Assembly (NCBI RefSeq): GCF_036084755.1
Contig: NZ_CP107968.1
Location: 6,704,001 to 6,768,000 of the forward strand
From: Streptomyces sp. NBC_00370
GTDB taxonomy: Bacteria; Actinomycetota; Actinomycetes; Streptomycetales; Streptomycetaceae
Direction: 5' to 3'
DNA: 64,000 nucleotides
Shown here in pieces: positions 51,881-60,855 of this stretch (within the stretch, counting starts at the first letter, position 1; the number at the start of each line of letters is the position of its first letter). Both the position numbers and the translations under genes were made by a program. A model generated the notes under the pieces. The model made no database searches and was not told where the DNA came from. It worked only from the letters and a program-made list of their open reading frames with translations.

Positions 51881-53578
51881 ATGACGGAATCCATTCCGAC
51901 CGGCCCGACCGAGCAGTTCAGGGCCGCGCGGGACTTCCTCCTGGCGCACCGCGAGGACTACGCGGCGGCCTACGCGGGGTTCGAGTGGCCGAGGCCCGAG
52001 CTGTTCAACTGGGCGCTGGACTGGTTCGACCGCATCGCCGAAGGCAACGACCGGCTCGCCCTGCACATCGTCGAGGAGGACGGCGCCCGCACCCGGGTCA
52101 CCTTCGCCGAGATGGCGGCCCGCTCCAACCAGGCGGCCAACTGGCTGCGCGCGCGGGGGGTGCGGGCGGGGGACCGGATCATCGTCATGCTCGGCAACCA
52201 GGTCGAGCTGTGGGAGACCGCGCTGGCGGCGATGAAGCTGCGGGCCGTCGTCATCCCCGCGACCCCGCTGCTCGGCCCGGTCGACCTGCGCGACCGTGTC
52301 GACCGCGGCCGGGCCCGCCATGTGATCGTCAGGGCCGACGACACCGCGAAGTTCGACTCGGTGCCCGGCGACTTCACCCGCGTCGTGGTCGGGGCGGAGC
52401 GCGGTGCGGAGACCGGCGGCTGGCTGCCGTACGAGCACGCGTACGCCGAGCCCGAGACCTTCGAACCCGACGGGGTCACCCGTGCGGACGATCCGCTGAT
52501 GCTGTATTTCACCTCGGGCACCACCGCGCGGCCCAAACTCGTCGAGCACACCCACGTCTCGTACCCGATCGGCCATCTGGCCACGATGTACTGGATCGGT
52601 CTCAAGCCGGGCGACGTCCATCTCAACATCGCCTCACCCGGATGGGCCAAGCACGCCTGGTCGAACCTCTTCGGGCCGTGGAACGCCGAGGCGACCGTCT
52701 TCATCCACAACTACACCCGCTTCGACCCGGCGCGGCTGATGGCGGAGATGGACGGCGCCGGGGTCACCAGCTTCTGTGCCCCGCCCACCGTGTGGCGGAT
52801 GCTGATCCAGGCCGATCTGTCGCAGCTGCGCACCCGGCCGCGTGAGGTCGTCGCCGCGGGCGAACCGCTCAACCCCGAGGTGATCGAGACCGTACGCCGC
52901 GAGTGGGGCCTGACGATCCGGGACGGGTTCGGCCAGACGGAGACGGCGGTGCAGGTCGCCAACTCGCCGGGACAGCTGGTCAAGGCGGGCTCCATGGGCC
53001 GGCCGACCCCCGGCTACCGGGTGGTGCTGGTCGACCCGGTGACGGGTGAGGCGGGGGTGGACGAGGGCGAGATCTCGCTCGATCTGTCCACGCTTCCGGT
53101 CGGGTTGATGACCGGCTACCACGGCGACCCGGAGCGTACGGCCGAGGCGATGGCGGGCGGCTACTACCGGACGGGTGACATCGGCGCACGTGACGCCGAC
53201 GGCTACATCACCTACATCGGCCGAAGTGACGACGTGTTCAAGGCCAGTGACTACAAGATCTCTCCCTTCGAGCTGGAGAGCGCCCTGTTGGAGCACGAGG
53301 CAGTGGCCGAGGCCGCCGTCGTGCCCGCCCCCGATCCGCTGCGGCTCGCCGTGCCGAAGGCGTACATCGTCCTCGCCGAAGGCTGGGAGCCGGGGCCCGA
53401 CACGGCCAAGGTGATCTTTGAGCACTCGCGGTCCGTCCTCGCTCCGTACAAGCGGCTGCGCCGGCTGGAGTTCGCCCCGCTGCCCAAGACCGTCTCGGGG
53501 AAGATCCGCCGCATCGAGCTGCGCGAGCTGACCGCCAACGGTTCGGACGCCGAATACGACGAAGGAGACCTGCGATGA
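51881..53578 (+). CDS. Acyl-CoA synthetase (AMP-binding, medium-chain-like)
   Basis: 565 residues of the ANL superfamily, with the phosphate loop TSGTTARPKLVEHTH, DGFGQTETA, YYRTGDIGARD and the C-terminal catalytic Lys in TVSGKIRR. The layout resembles medium-chain or aryl acyl-CoA synthetases (about 550 residues). It activates a carboxylic acid to its CoA thioester; chain length is not predictable. The next synthetase overlaps by 4 nt, and the GAF-LuxR regulator is divergent. Confidence 0.9.
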   Translation: MTESIPTGPTEQFRAARDFLLAHREDYAAAYAGFEWPRPELFNWALDWFDRIAEGNDRLALHIVEEDGARTRVTFAEMAARSNQAANWLRARGVRAGDRIIVMLGNQVELWETALAAMKLRAVVIPATPLLGPVDLRDRVDRGRARHVIVRADDTAKFDSVPGDFTRVVVGAERGAETGGWLPYEHAYAEPETFEPDGVTRADDPLMLYFTSGTTARPKLVEHTHVSYPIGHLATMYWIGLKPGDVHLNIASPGWAKHAWSNLFGPWNAEATVFIHNYTRFDPARLMAEMDGAGVTSFCAPPTVWRMLIQADLSQLRTRPREVVAAGEPLNPEVIETVRREWGLTIRDGFGQTETAVQVANSPGQLVKAGSMGRPTPGYRVVLVDPVTGEAGVDEGEISLDLSTLPVGLMTGYHGDPERTAEAMAGGYYRTGDIGARDADGYITYIGRSDDVFKASDYKISPFELESALLEHEAVAEAAVVPAPDPLRLAVPKAYIVLAEGWEPGPDTAKVIFEHSRSVLAPYKRLRRLEFAPLPKTVSGKIRRIELRELTANGSDAEYDEGDLR

Positions 53579-55227
53579 GCACACCGGTCACGGCTGCGTC
53601 GTACACCCACGGCACGGGGGAGACCCCGCTGCTCGGCGACACCATCGGTGCCAATCTCGACCGGGCGATCGAGGCGTTCCCCGACCGCGAGGCCCTGGTC
53701 GACGTACCGTCCGGACGGCGCTGGACGTACGGGGAGTTCGGGACGGCCGTCGACGAACTCGCGCGTGCGCTGCTCGGCAGCGGCATCGCGAAGGGCGACC
53801 GGGTCGGCATCTGGGCGGTCAACTGCCCCGAGTGGGTGCTCGTGCAGTACGCGACCGCCCGGGTCGGCGCCATCATGGTCAACATCAACCCGGCCTATCG
53901 CGCCTACGAGTTGGAGTTCGTACTCAAGCAGTCCGGGATCTCCCTGCTGGTCGCGTCCGTCGCCCACCGCACCAGCGACTACCGGGCCATGGTGGAGCAG
54001 GTGCGCGCCAACTGCCCGGCCCTGCGCGCCGTCCACTACATCGGCGACCCGAGCTGGCACGAACTGCACGAAGCGGCCGGCGGCGTCAGCGGGGATCAAC
54101 TGAGGGCGCGCGAGGCCGAGCTGTCCTGCGACGACCCGATCAACATCCAGTACACCTCAGGAACCACCGGCTTCCCCAAGGGCGCCACGCTGTCGCACCA
54201 CAACATCCTCAACAACGGCTACTTCGTGGGGGAGACGGTCGGCTACACCGAGCAGGACCGGATCTGTCTGCCGGTCCCCTTCTACCACTGCTTCGGCATG
54301 GTCATGGGCAACCTCGCCGCCACCTCGCACGGCGCGTGCATCGTCATCCCCGCCGGAGCCTTCGACGCCGACACGACCCTGCGCGCGGTCGAGGCCGAGC
54401 GCTGCACCTCCCTGTACGGCGTACCGACCATGTTCATCGCCGAGTTGAACCTCCCCGGTTTCGCCGGGTACGACCTGTCGTCGCTGCGCACCGGCATCAT
54501 GGCGGGCTCGCCCTGCCCGGTCGAGGTGATGAAGCGGGTCGTCGCCGAGATGAACATGGCCGAGGTGTCCATCTGTTACGGCATGACGGAGACCTCGCCG
54601 GTCTCCACCCAGACCCGCCGCGACGACGACCTGGAGCGGCGCACCGGCACCGCCGGCCGGGCGCTGCCGCACATCGAGGTCAAGGTGATCGACCCGGTGA
54701 CCGGGGTGACCCTGCCGCGCGGCGAGTCGGGCGAGCTGTGCACCCGGGGCTACAGCGTGATGCTGGGCTACTGGGACGAGCCCGAGCGCACGGCCGAGGT
54801 CATCGACGCGGGGCGCTGGATGCACACCGGCGATCTCGCGGTGATCAGGGAGGACGGCTACGCGCAGATCGTGGGCCGGATCAAGGACATGATCATCAGG
54901 GGCGGTGAGAACGTCTATCCCCGGGAGATCGAGGAGTTCCTGTACACCCACCCCAAGGTCGCCGATGTGCAGGTCGTCGGTGTCGCCGACGCGAAGTACG
55001 GCGAGGAGATCCTGGCCTGTGTCATCCCGCGCGACCCGGCCGACCCGCCCACCCAGGACGACATCGCCGCGTACTGCCGCGACCGGCTCGCGCACTACAA
55101 GATCCCGCGCCGGGTGGAGATCGTGGACGCCTTCCCGATGACGGTGAGCGGCAAGGTCAGAAAGATCGAACTGCGCGAGCGGTTCGGCGCTCAGGCCGGC
55201 AACTCCTCCGAGCGCTCACAGAGTTGA
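53575..55227 (+). CDS. Fatty-acyl-CoA synthetase (AMP-binding)
   Basis: 550 residues, ANL superfamily. The phosphate loop is YTSGTTGFPKGATLSH, followed by CYGMTETSPVSTQT, HTGDLAVI, GGENVYPREIEEFLY and the catalytic Lys in TVSGKVRK. It resembles FadD-type and short/branched-chain acyl-CoA synthetases. It is coupled to the preceding synthetase and ends within the convergent dehydrogenase remnant, which overlaps its last 37 bp. Confidence 0.92.
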   Translation: MSTPVTAASYTHGTGETPLLGDTIGANLDRAIEAFPDREALVDVPSGRRWTYGEFGTAVDELARALLGSGIAKGDRVGIWAVNCPEWVLVQYATARVGAIMVNINPAYRAYELEFVLKQSGISLLVASVAHRTSDYRAMVEQVRANCPALRAVHYIGDPSWHELHEAAGGVSGDQLRAREAELSCDDPINIQYTSGTTGFPKGATLSHHNILNNGYFVGETVGYTEQDRICLPVPFYHCFGMVMGNLAATSHGACIVIPAGAFDADTTLRAVEAERCTSLYGVPTMFIAELNLPGFAGYDLSSLRTGIMAGSPCPVEVMKRVVAEMNMAEVSICYGMTETSPVSTQTRRDDDLERRTGTAGRALPHIEVKVIDPVTGVTLPRGESGELCTRGYSVMLGYWDEPERTAEVIDAGRWMHTGDLAVIREDGYAQIVGRIKDMIIRGGENVYPREIEEFLYTHPKVADVQVVGVADAKYGEEILACVIPRDPADPPTQDDIAAYCRDRLAHYKIPRRVEIVDAFPMTVSGKVRKIELRERFGAQAGNSSERSQS

Positions 55228-55558
55228 CGGGCCAGCTCGGCGTCCCGCGCCTGCGGGTTGACCCGCTTGGCGGGCTTGCGCTTCTCGTAGTAGCGCCCCG
55301 GCTCCCAGTCGGTGCCGGGGCGGCTCTCGGCGAACCGGACCAGCTGCTCCGCGCCCTTCTCCGGGGAGATCAACATGCCACGGGTGATTGGGTTGGTGGT
55401 GATGAACTTCATCAGCCGGCTCTCGGAGCGGGTGCCGAAGCTCGACGCGACATTGCCGGGGTGGTGGGCGACGTGGCGGGGTCGCCGAAGACACCGCCGG
55501 CGTTGTTGGCGAGCACGTCGATGCGCGGGTACGCGGCGGTGAGAAGTCGGCGGCCCAG
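55191..55558 (-). pseudogene. Short-chain dehydrogenase remnant (frameshifted, truncated both internally and at the start)
   Basis: One frame gives the mid part of a short-chain dehydrogenase (RRLLTAAYPRIDVLANNAGG, the NNAG motif). A second frame gives the C-terminal part (HPGNVASSF...SPEKGAEQLVRFAESRP...GRYYEKRKP). They meet near 55470, with the catalytic YxxxK region between them missing. The N-terminal cofactor-binding TGxxxGxG is also gone. No start codon or ribosome site serves either piece. Confidence 0.8.
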
Positions 55559-55560
55559 GA

Positions 55561-56067
55561 TCAGAGTTCGCGGCGCATGCACACCCGCGGCCAGGCATCC
55601 AGGCCGTGTTCCGCCTCCGCGCGCCTGATCTCCCGCAACCCGTCGGTGAGTTCGTCCTCGCCGAGGGTGCGGAAGCCGAGCCGCGCGTAGTACGGGGCGT
55701 TCCACGGGACCTCGGCGAAGGTCGTGAGCGTGAGCGCGGGCAGCCCGGCGTCCCTGGCGAGCTGTCCGACGTGGTCGATGAGGGCGCTGCCGAGCCGGCG
55801 GTGTGCCGCCGCCGGGTGGACCGAGACCTGCTCCACATGCCCGGCGCCGTCGACCTCCTCATGGATCACATAGGCGACGGGCGCGCCGCTGCCGTCGTCC
55901 GTCACCCACAGCAGGCCGTCCGCGCGGTAGCGCTCCAGCATGTGGAGCGACGGGGGAGTGTCGTCGGCGACGAGCGCCATCCCGACCGTGCGGAACGGCT
56001 CGCCCGCCGCGACCTCGATGTCCTGGAGCAGCGGCAGATCCGCTGAGGTGGCGGGGCGTATGCGCAT
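55561..56067 (-). CDS. GNAT-family N-acetyltransferase
   Basis: 168 residues with the acetyl-CoA-binding motif A (VEQVSVHPAAAHRRLGSALIDHV) and motif B (NAPYYARLGF). The start MRIRPATSADLPLLQDIE is typical. The acceptor is unknown. There is no ribosome site; CATAAT 6 nt before the ATG may be the -10 of a leaderless transcript. It lies just downstream of the zinc-ribbon gene (20 bp) and may be cotranscribed. Confidence 0.9.
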   Translation of the reverse strand: MRIRPATSADLPLLQDIEVAAGEPFRTVGMALVADDTPPSLHMLERYRADGLLWVTDDGSGAPVAYVIHEEVDGAGHVEQVSVHPAAAHRRLGSALIDHVGQLARDAGLPALTLTTFAEVPWNAPYYARLGFRTLGEDELTDGLREIRRAEAEHGLDAWPRVCMRREL

Positions 56068-56087
56068 CGGCCGATTATGGCGCGCCC

Positions 56088-56825
56088 TCACGCTCCGGAC
56101 GACACCAATTCCGTCGCCGGGGTGTTGACCGGCTGCGGGGCGCCCGTGAGGTCCATGACGAACAGCGGCACCCCGAGGTCGTCGGCGCGGGCGCGCGCGT
56201 CGTCCGCGTACCCGGCGAGCGAGAAGAAGACGCTCACCGCCGAAGCGCTCAGCCCGTGCAGCCACAGCGTCTCCACCGAGCGGAGCGACGCCGGGCTGGT
56301 CGTCGGGTCGACCTGGGCGACGACCTCGGGGCCGCGCAGGTCGATGCCGGACGCCGGCTGCTCCTCGGCCTGGACGATGCCGTGGAAGCCGAGCCAGCGC
56401 AGATAGAGCGCGGCGGCCGTCACCACGTCGCGCGCCGTGCGGATCGTCAGCGGATGGAAGGACGGCCGGGGCGCCGCCGGCCTGCGCGACAGCGTCGGCC
56501 GGACCCGCGCCGTGTCCTGCGGCTCGTGCGACTCCTGCGGCTCCCGGGGCGGTCCCGCCGGATTCACCGGCCGTACCGGGATGCGCAGCACCGCCCCGCA
56601 GGGGCAGCCGAGTTCGGGCTGCGGCCAGTGCCCCTGCCGGCCGCAGGCGGCGCAGCGGACCATGACCCACTCGTCGGTCCAGGTGCGGTGGGTGATCGGT
56701 TGCGCAGGTGCGTCCCGCGCCAGCGGCGGGGCCACCGGCGCGCCACAGGCGCACGGGTACACCGACACCACGAAGGTGTGCCGACGGCTGCAGGTCGGGC
56801 AGCTCACCGGAACGCTCTCTCCCAT
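56088..56825 (-). CDS. Zinc-ribbon protein with Mrr-like restriction-endonuclease-fold domain
   Basis: 245 residues. Two Cys4 ribbons occupy residues 1-80 (CPTC...CACG and CAAC...CPCG). After a Pro/Arg-rich linker, residues 135-235 resemble Mrr-type nuclease domains (DVVTAAALYLRWLGF, SGIDLRGPEVVAQVD, VSVFFSLAGYADDARARADDLGVPLFVMDL). The first active-site Asp (GIDL) is kept, but the QxK motif reads QVD, so the Lys is missing. It may bind DNA without cutting. ATG 56825 is chosen for its GGGGG-containing ribosome site; ATG 56837 and 56852 are possible. It is divergent from gcl. Confidence 0.72.
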   Translation of the reverse strand: MGESVPVSCPTCSRRHTFVVSVYPCACGAPVAPPLARDAPAQPITHRTWTDEWVMVRCAACGRQGHWPQPELGCPCGAVLRIPVRPVNPAGPPREPQESHEPQDTARVRPTLSRRPAAPRPSFHPLTIRTARDVVTAAALYLRWLGFHGIVQAEEQPASGIDLRGPEVVAQVDPTTSPASLRSVETLWLHGLSASAVSVFFSLAGYADDARARADDLGVPLFVMDLTGAPQPVNTPATELVSSGA

Positions 56826-56961
56826 CACGACCCCCATCAACCACGTTCGCATATGCCTGATCGACTGCGCTGCGTGGCCCATCGTCCACCAAGAGCGAGG
56901 TATTGGGGAGGGGCCGCCGGGATCCCTCCCTTGACGGGGTGTCGTATCGACCCTAGATTGT

Positions 56962-56997
56962 TTCCGTATAGCAGAACAGTACTTCCACATTACGGAA
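56962..56997. promoter_or_regulatory. Paired operators upstream of gcl
   Basis: Two 15-bp dyads with outer TTC/GAA arms: TTCCGTATAGCAGAA (56962-56976) and TTCCACATTACGGAA (56983-56997), centres 21 bp apart. The same pair geometry precedes hyi. Sites of an IclR/AllR-type glyoxylate or ureide regulator are the likely explanation. Confidence 0.7.
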
Positions 56998-57057
56998 TTG
57001 GCGCTCTCAGGTGGCGCGACAGAGCCCGAATCCGCCTGCCGGATGAGGAGTAACCCC

Positions 57058-58836
57058 ATGACTCGAATGACCGCTGCCCGAGCGGCAGTTGAGATCCTCA
57101 AGCGCGAGGGCGTGACACACGCCTTCGGTGTGCCGGGTGCCGCGATCAATCCCTTCTACGCCGCCCTCAAGGCGTCCGGGGGCATCCACCACACACTCGC
57201 GCGCCATGTCGAGGGCGCCTCGCACATGGCGGAGGGCTACACCCGCACCGAGAACGGCAACATCGGTGTCTGTGTGGGTACGTCGGGGCCGGCCGGCACC
57301 GACATGATCACCGGGCTGTACTCCGCGCTCGGCGACTCCATCCCGATCCTGTGCATCACGGGACAGGCACCCACCGCCGTGATCCACAAGGAGGACTTCC
57401 AGGCCGTCGACATCGCGTCGATCGCCGCGCCCGTCACCAAGGCCGCCACCACGGTGCTGGAGGCCGCCCAGGTGCCCGGCGTGCTGCAGCAGGCGTTCCA
57501 TCTGATGCGCTCGGGACGGCCGGGCCCGGTCCTCGTCGACCTGCCGATCGACGTGCAGCTCACCGAGATCGAGTTCGACCCGGAGATGTACGAGCCGCTG
57601 ACGCCCTACAAGCCGGCCGCGACCCGCGCCCAGGCGGAGAAGGCCGTCGCGATGCTCGCCGCCTCCGAGCGGCCGCTGATCGTCGCGGGCGGCGGCATCA
57701 TCAACGCCGAAGCGTCCGCGCTGCTGGTCGAGTTCGCCGAGCTGACCGGGGTGCCGGTCATCCCCACCCTGATGGGCTGGGGCACCATCGCCGACGACCA
57801 CGAGCTGAACGCCGGCATGGTCGGGCTCCAGACCTCGCACCGCTACGGCAACGCCACGTTCCTGGAGTCGGACTTCGTGCTCGGCATCGGCAACCGGTGG
57901 GCCAACCGGCACACCGGCAAGCTCGATGTCTACACGCGGGGGCGGACGTTCGTCCACGTCGACATCGAACCCACCCAGCTCGGCAAGATATTCGCCCCGG
58001 ACTTCGGCATCGCGTCCGACGCCAAGGCCGCGTTGGAACTCTTCGTCGAGGTGGCACGGGAGCTGAAGGAGGCCGGGCGGCTGCCCGACCGCAGCGCCTG
58101 GGCCGCGTCCGCCAGGGAACGCAAGGCCACGCTGCACCGGCGTACGCACTTCGACAACGTGCCGCTGAAGCCGCAGCGCGTGTACGAGGAGATGAACAGG
58201 GCCTTCGGGCCCGAGACCCGGTACGTGACCACCATCGGCCTCTCCCAGATCGCCGGCGCGCAGATGCTGCACGTCTACCGGCCGCGCCACTGGATCAATT
58301 GCGGTCAGGCGGGCCCGCTCGGCTGGACCGTCCCCGCGGCGCTGGGCGTCGCCACGGCCGACCCGGAGGCCACCGTCGTCGCGCTGTCCGGCGACTACGA
58401 CTTCCAGTTCATGCTCGAAGAGCTGGCGGTCGGCGCCCAGCACCACATCCCGTACGTCCATGTGCTGGTGAACAACTCCTATCTGGGGCTGATCCGCCAG
58501 GCGCAGCGCAACTTCGACATCGACTTCCAGGTCAACCTGGAGTTCGAGAACCTCAACTCGCCCGAGCTGGGCGTCTACGGGGTCGACCATGTGAAGGTCG
58601 CCGAGGGTCTCGGCTGCAAGGCGATCAGGGTCACCGAGCCCGATCAGCTGCTGCCCGCCTTCGAGGAGGCCAAGAAGCTGGCGGCCGAATTCCGGGTGCC
58701 GGTCGTCGTGGAGGCCATCCTGGAGCGCGTCACCAACATCGCCATGAGCGGCAGTGACATCGCCAGTGTGAACGAGTTCGAGGACATCGCCACCGAACCG
58801 GGCCACGCGCCCACCGCGATCCTGCCGCTGGCCTGA
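57058..58836 (+). CDS. gcl: Glyoxylate carboligase (tartronate-semialdehyde synthase)
   Basis: 592 residues of the ThDP superfamily. The hallmark is Val in place of the usual catalytic Glu in the PYR domain (LARHVEGASHMAEGYTR), as in Escherichia coli Gcl. The ThDP motif is GDYDFQFMLEEL...NNSYLGLIRQ. It condenses two glyoxylates to tartronate semialdehyde and CO2. ATG 57058 has GAGGAG upstream. The product feeds GlxR, encoded with hyi on the opposite strand 2 kb away. The operator pair upstream matches that of hyi. Confidence 0.96.
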   Translation: MTRMTAARAAVEILKREGVTHAFGVPGAAINPFYAALKASGGIHHTLARHVEGASHMAEGYTRTENGNIGVCVGTSGPAGTDMITGLYSALGDSIPILCITGQAPTAVIHKEDFQAVDIASIAAPVTKAATTVLEAAQVPGVLQQAFHLMRSGRPGPVLVDLPIDVQLTEIEFDPEMYEPLTPYKPAATRAQAEKAVAMLAASERPLIVAGGGIINAEASALLVEFAELTGVPVIPTLMGWGTIADDHELNAGMVGLQTSHRYGNATFLESDFVLGIGNRWANRHTGKLDVYTRGRTFVHVDIEPTQLGKIFAPDFGIASDAKAALELFVEVARELKEAGRLPDRSAWAASARERKATLHRRTHFDNVPLKPQRVYEEMNRAFGPETRYVTTIGLSQIAGAQMLHVYRPRHWINCGQAGPLGWTVPAALGVATADPEATVVALSGDYDFQFMLEELAVGAQHHIPYVHVLVNNSYLGLIRQAQRNFDIDFQVNLEFENLNSPELGVYGVDHVKVAEGLGCKAIRVTEPDQLLPAFEEAKKLAAEFRVPVVVEAILERVTNIAMSGSDIASVNEFEDIATEPGHAPTAILPLA

Positions 58837-58853
58837 CCCCGGCGGCAGACCCC

Positions 58854-58898
58854 GTACGGCCCCGGTCACCGGACCACCTCCGGTGACCGGGGCCGTAC
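58854..58898. terminator. Perfect 20-bp-stem terminator after gcl
   Basis: Positions 58854-58873 are exactly complementary to 58879-58898 around the loop CCACC, 18 bp past the gcl stop. Confidence 0.88.
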
Positions 58899-58989
58899 GC
58901 GTGCACCGGCACCGGCACCGGCACCGAATTCGGCCTCGGGTCCTACGTCTCGATCAGCCCGGACACACAAGGGAGCCCCGGACGCACAA

Positions 58990-59100
58990 GAGCGCGGGGC
59001 ACGGGACCAGTTGTCTCCGTACCCCGCGCTCCGTCGGGCAGACCGCGGCGGTGGGCGAAGGGAGCGGGGCCCCCTCCCTCACGTCGGGAGGGGGCCGCTC
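58990..59100 (-). terminator. Two hairpins downstream of the catalase gene
   Basis: GAGCGCGGGG (58990-58999) pairs with CCCCGCGCTC (59022-59031), with four more inner pairs. A second hairpin (59062-59078 with 59086-59100, GGCCCCCTCCC arms) lies 60 bp past the catalase stop. The 58837-59159 gap otherwise holds only short CACCGG repeats (58904-58926). Confidence 0.7.
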
Positions 59101-59159
59101 GCGCCCGTTACCACCGCACTGGCTCACTCAGCCGCCGCGGTCCGATCAGGGAGGAAGGC

Positions 59160-60617
59160 TCACTCCTCGCGCAGCGCGCGTACCGCTTCCTCGACGCGCT
59201 TGCCGTACTCCTGGTCGGCGGCGTGGAAGTGGGCCAGGTTCTTCTCGATCACATCGTCCAGGGAGACCTGCGAGAGCCCGCCGGCGATGTTCGCGACGAG
59301 CCGGGACTTCTCCTCGGCCGACATCAGCCGGTACAGCTCACCGGCCTGGAAGAAGTCGTCGTCCTTGGTGTGCGCGGGCGCCGGGTGGGTCCCGGTCCAG
59401 CCGTGCACGGCGTACGGCGCGGACAGCGCCGCGTCGCTCTGCACGGGCCCCGCGTACGAGTTGGGCTCGTAGTTCTTGTCGTGCCGCCCGCCACGGCGCG
59501 CGGCCATGACACCGTCACGGCCGTAGTTGTCGACGGTGGCGGCCTTCGGCGCGTTCACGGCCAGCTGGGTGTGGTTGACGCCGAGCCGGTAGCGGTGGGC
59601 GTCGGCGTACGCGAACAGCCGGCCCTGGAGCATCTTGTCCGGCGAAGGACCGATGCCGGGAACGAAGTTGTTCGGCGAGAACGCCGCCTGCTCGACCTCG
59701 GCGAAGACGTTGTCGGGGTTGCGGTCGAGCACCAGCCGGCCCACCCGGCGCAGCGGATAGTCGCTGTGCGGCCACACCTTGGTGAGGTCGAACGGGTTGA
59801 AGCGGTAGTGGGCGGCGTCGGCGGCCGGCATCAGCTGGACGTGCAACGTCCAGGACGGATTCATTCCGCGCTCGATGGCCTGGAGCAGGTCCGTCTGGTG
59901 GGAGTTGGCATCCCTGCCGACGAGTTCCGCCGCCTGCTCGGCGCTCAGCGAGCGCACGCCCTGGTTGGTCTTGAAGTGGTACTTGACGAAGAAGGCCTCG
60001 CCCTCCGCGTTCGTCCACTGGTAGGTGTGCGAGCCGTAGCCGTTCATGTGCCGGTACGAGGCGGGGATACCGCGGTCGCCCATCAGCCATGTCACCTGGT
60101 GGGTCGCCTCGGGCGAATGCGCCCAGAAGTCCCAGACGTTGTCCGGCTCCTGACGGCCCGTGAACGGGTCGCGCTTCTGCGAGTGGATGAAATCAGGGAA
60201 CTTGACGGGGTCCTTGACGAAGAACACCGGGGTGTTGTTGCCGACCAGGTCGTAGTTGCCCTGCTCGGTGTAGAACTTCAGCGCGAAACCACGCGGGTCG
60301 CGGACCGCGTCCGCGCCGCCCAGCGAGTCGGCGACGGTGGAGAAGCGCGCGAAGGTCTCGGTGCGCCTGCCCACGGCGGACAGGAAGTCGGCGCTGGTGT
60401 ACGCGGTGACGTCGTCGGTCACCTCGAAGTAGCCGTAGGCACCGGAGCCGCGTGCGTGCACGACACGCTCCGGGATGCGCTCGCGGTTGAAGCGGGCGAG
60501 CTTCTCCAGCAGGTGCTGGTCCTGGAGGAGCAGGGGACCGCCGGCGCCTGCGGTCGCTGCGTTCTGGTTGTCGGCGACCGGGGCGCCTGACTCGGTCGTA
60601 AGCACGCGCTTCGACAT
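59160..60617 (-). CDS. Monofunctional haem catalase
   Basis: 485 residues, the small-subunit clade length. The distal His motif is RIPERVVHARGSGAYG, with FSTVADSLGGAD, YNLV-like NYDLVGNNTPVFFVKDP, and the proximal haem ligand motif RLFAYADAHRYRLG. It removes hydrogen peroxide. ATG 60617 has GGAAGG upstream. The promoter region carries a 15-bp Fur-type dyad (60703-60717). It sits between gcl and glxR-hyi on the minus strand, and peroxide from purine or glycolate oxidation may be its source. Confidence 0.95.
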   Translation of the reverse strand: MSKRVLTTESGAPVADNQNAATAGAGGPLLLQDQHLLEKLARFNRERIPERVVHARGSGAYGYFEVTDDVTAYTSADFLSAVGRRTETFARFSTVADSLGGADAVRDPRGFALKFYTEQGNYDLVGNNTPVFFVKDPVKFPDFIHSQKRDPFTGRQEPDNVWDFWAHSPEATHQVTWLMGDRGIPASYRHMNGYGSHTYQWTNAEGEAFFVKYHFKTNQGVRSLSAEQAAELVGRDANSHQTDLLQAIERGMNPSWTLHVQLMPAADAAHYRFNPFDLTKVWPHSDYPLRRVGRLVLDRNPDNVFAEVEQAAFSPNNFVPGIGPSPDKMLQGRLFAYADAHRYRLGVNHTQLAVNAPKAATVDNYGRDGVMAARRGGRHDKNYEPNSYAGPVQSDAALSAPYAVHGWTGTHPAPAHTKDDDFFQAGELYRLMSAEEKSRLVANIAGGLSQVSLDDVIEKNLAHFHAADQEYGKRVEEAVRALREE

Positions 60618-60702
60618 GGTGACCTTCCGTGCGGGACTGCTGAGGGGGTTCGGCGAGAGGCTTCTGGAGCCTCTGGAGCGTAAATTCACACCGAAGGAAA
60701 CG

Positions 60703-60717
60703 TCAACAGTTTGTTGA
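60703..60717 (-). promoter_or_regulatory. CatR/PerR-like dyad upstream of catalase
   Basis: TCAACA-GTT-TGTTGA is a perfect 6-bp-arm dyad and fits the 7-1-7 layout of Fur/PerR-family sites with one mismatch. It lies 86 bp before the catalase start. Confidence 0.55.
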
Positions 60718-60855
60718 AATTGGAGGAGTGGGTTCCGGGCGACGGCGGCGCCTGGGCGCGACAGGACAGGTGTCAGCGCCACCGCCGCCCGGGGTTCGGG
60801 GGCCGGACTTCAGGGGTCAGGCTTCAGGCGTCCGGGCGGACCCGGCCGCGGTGGG

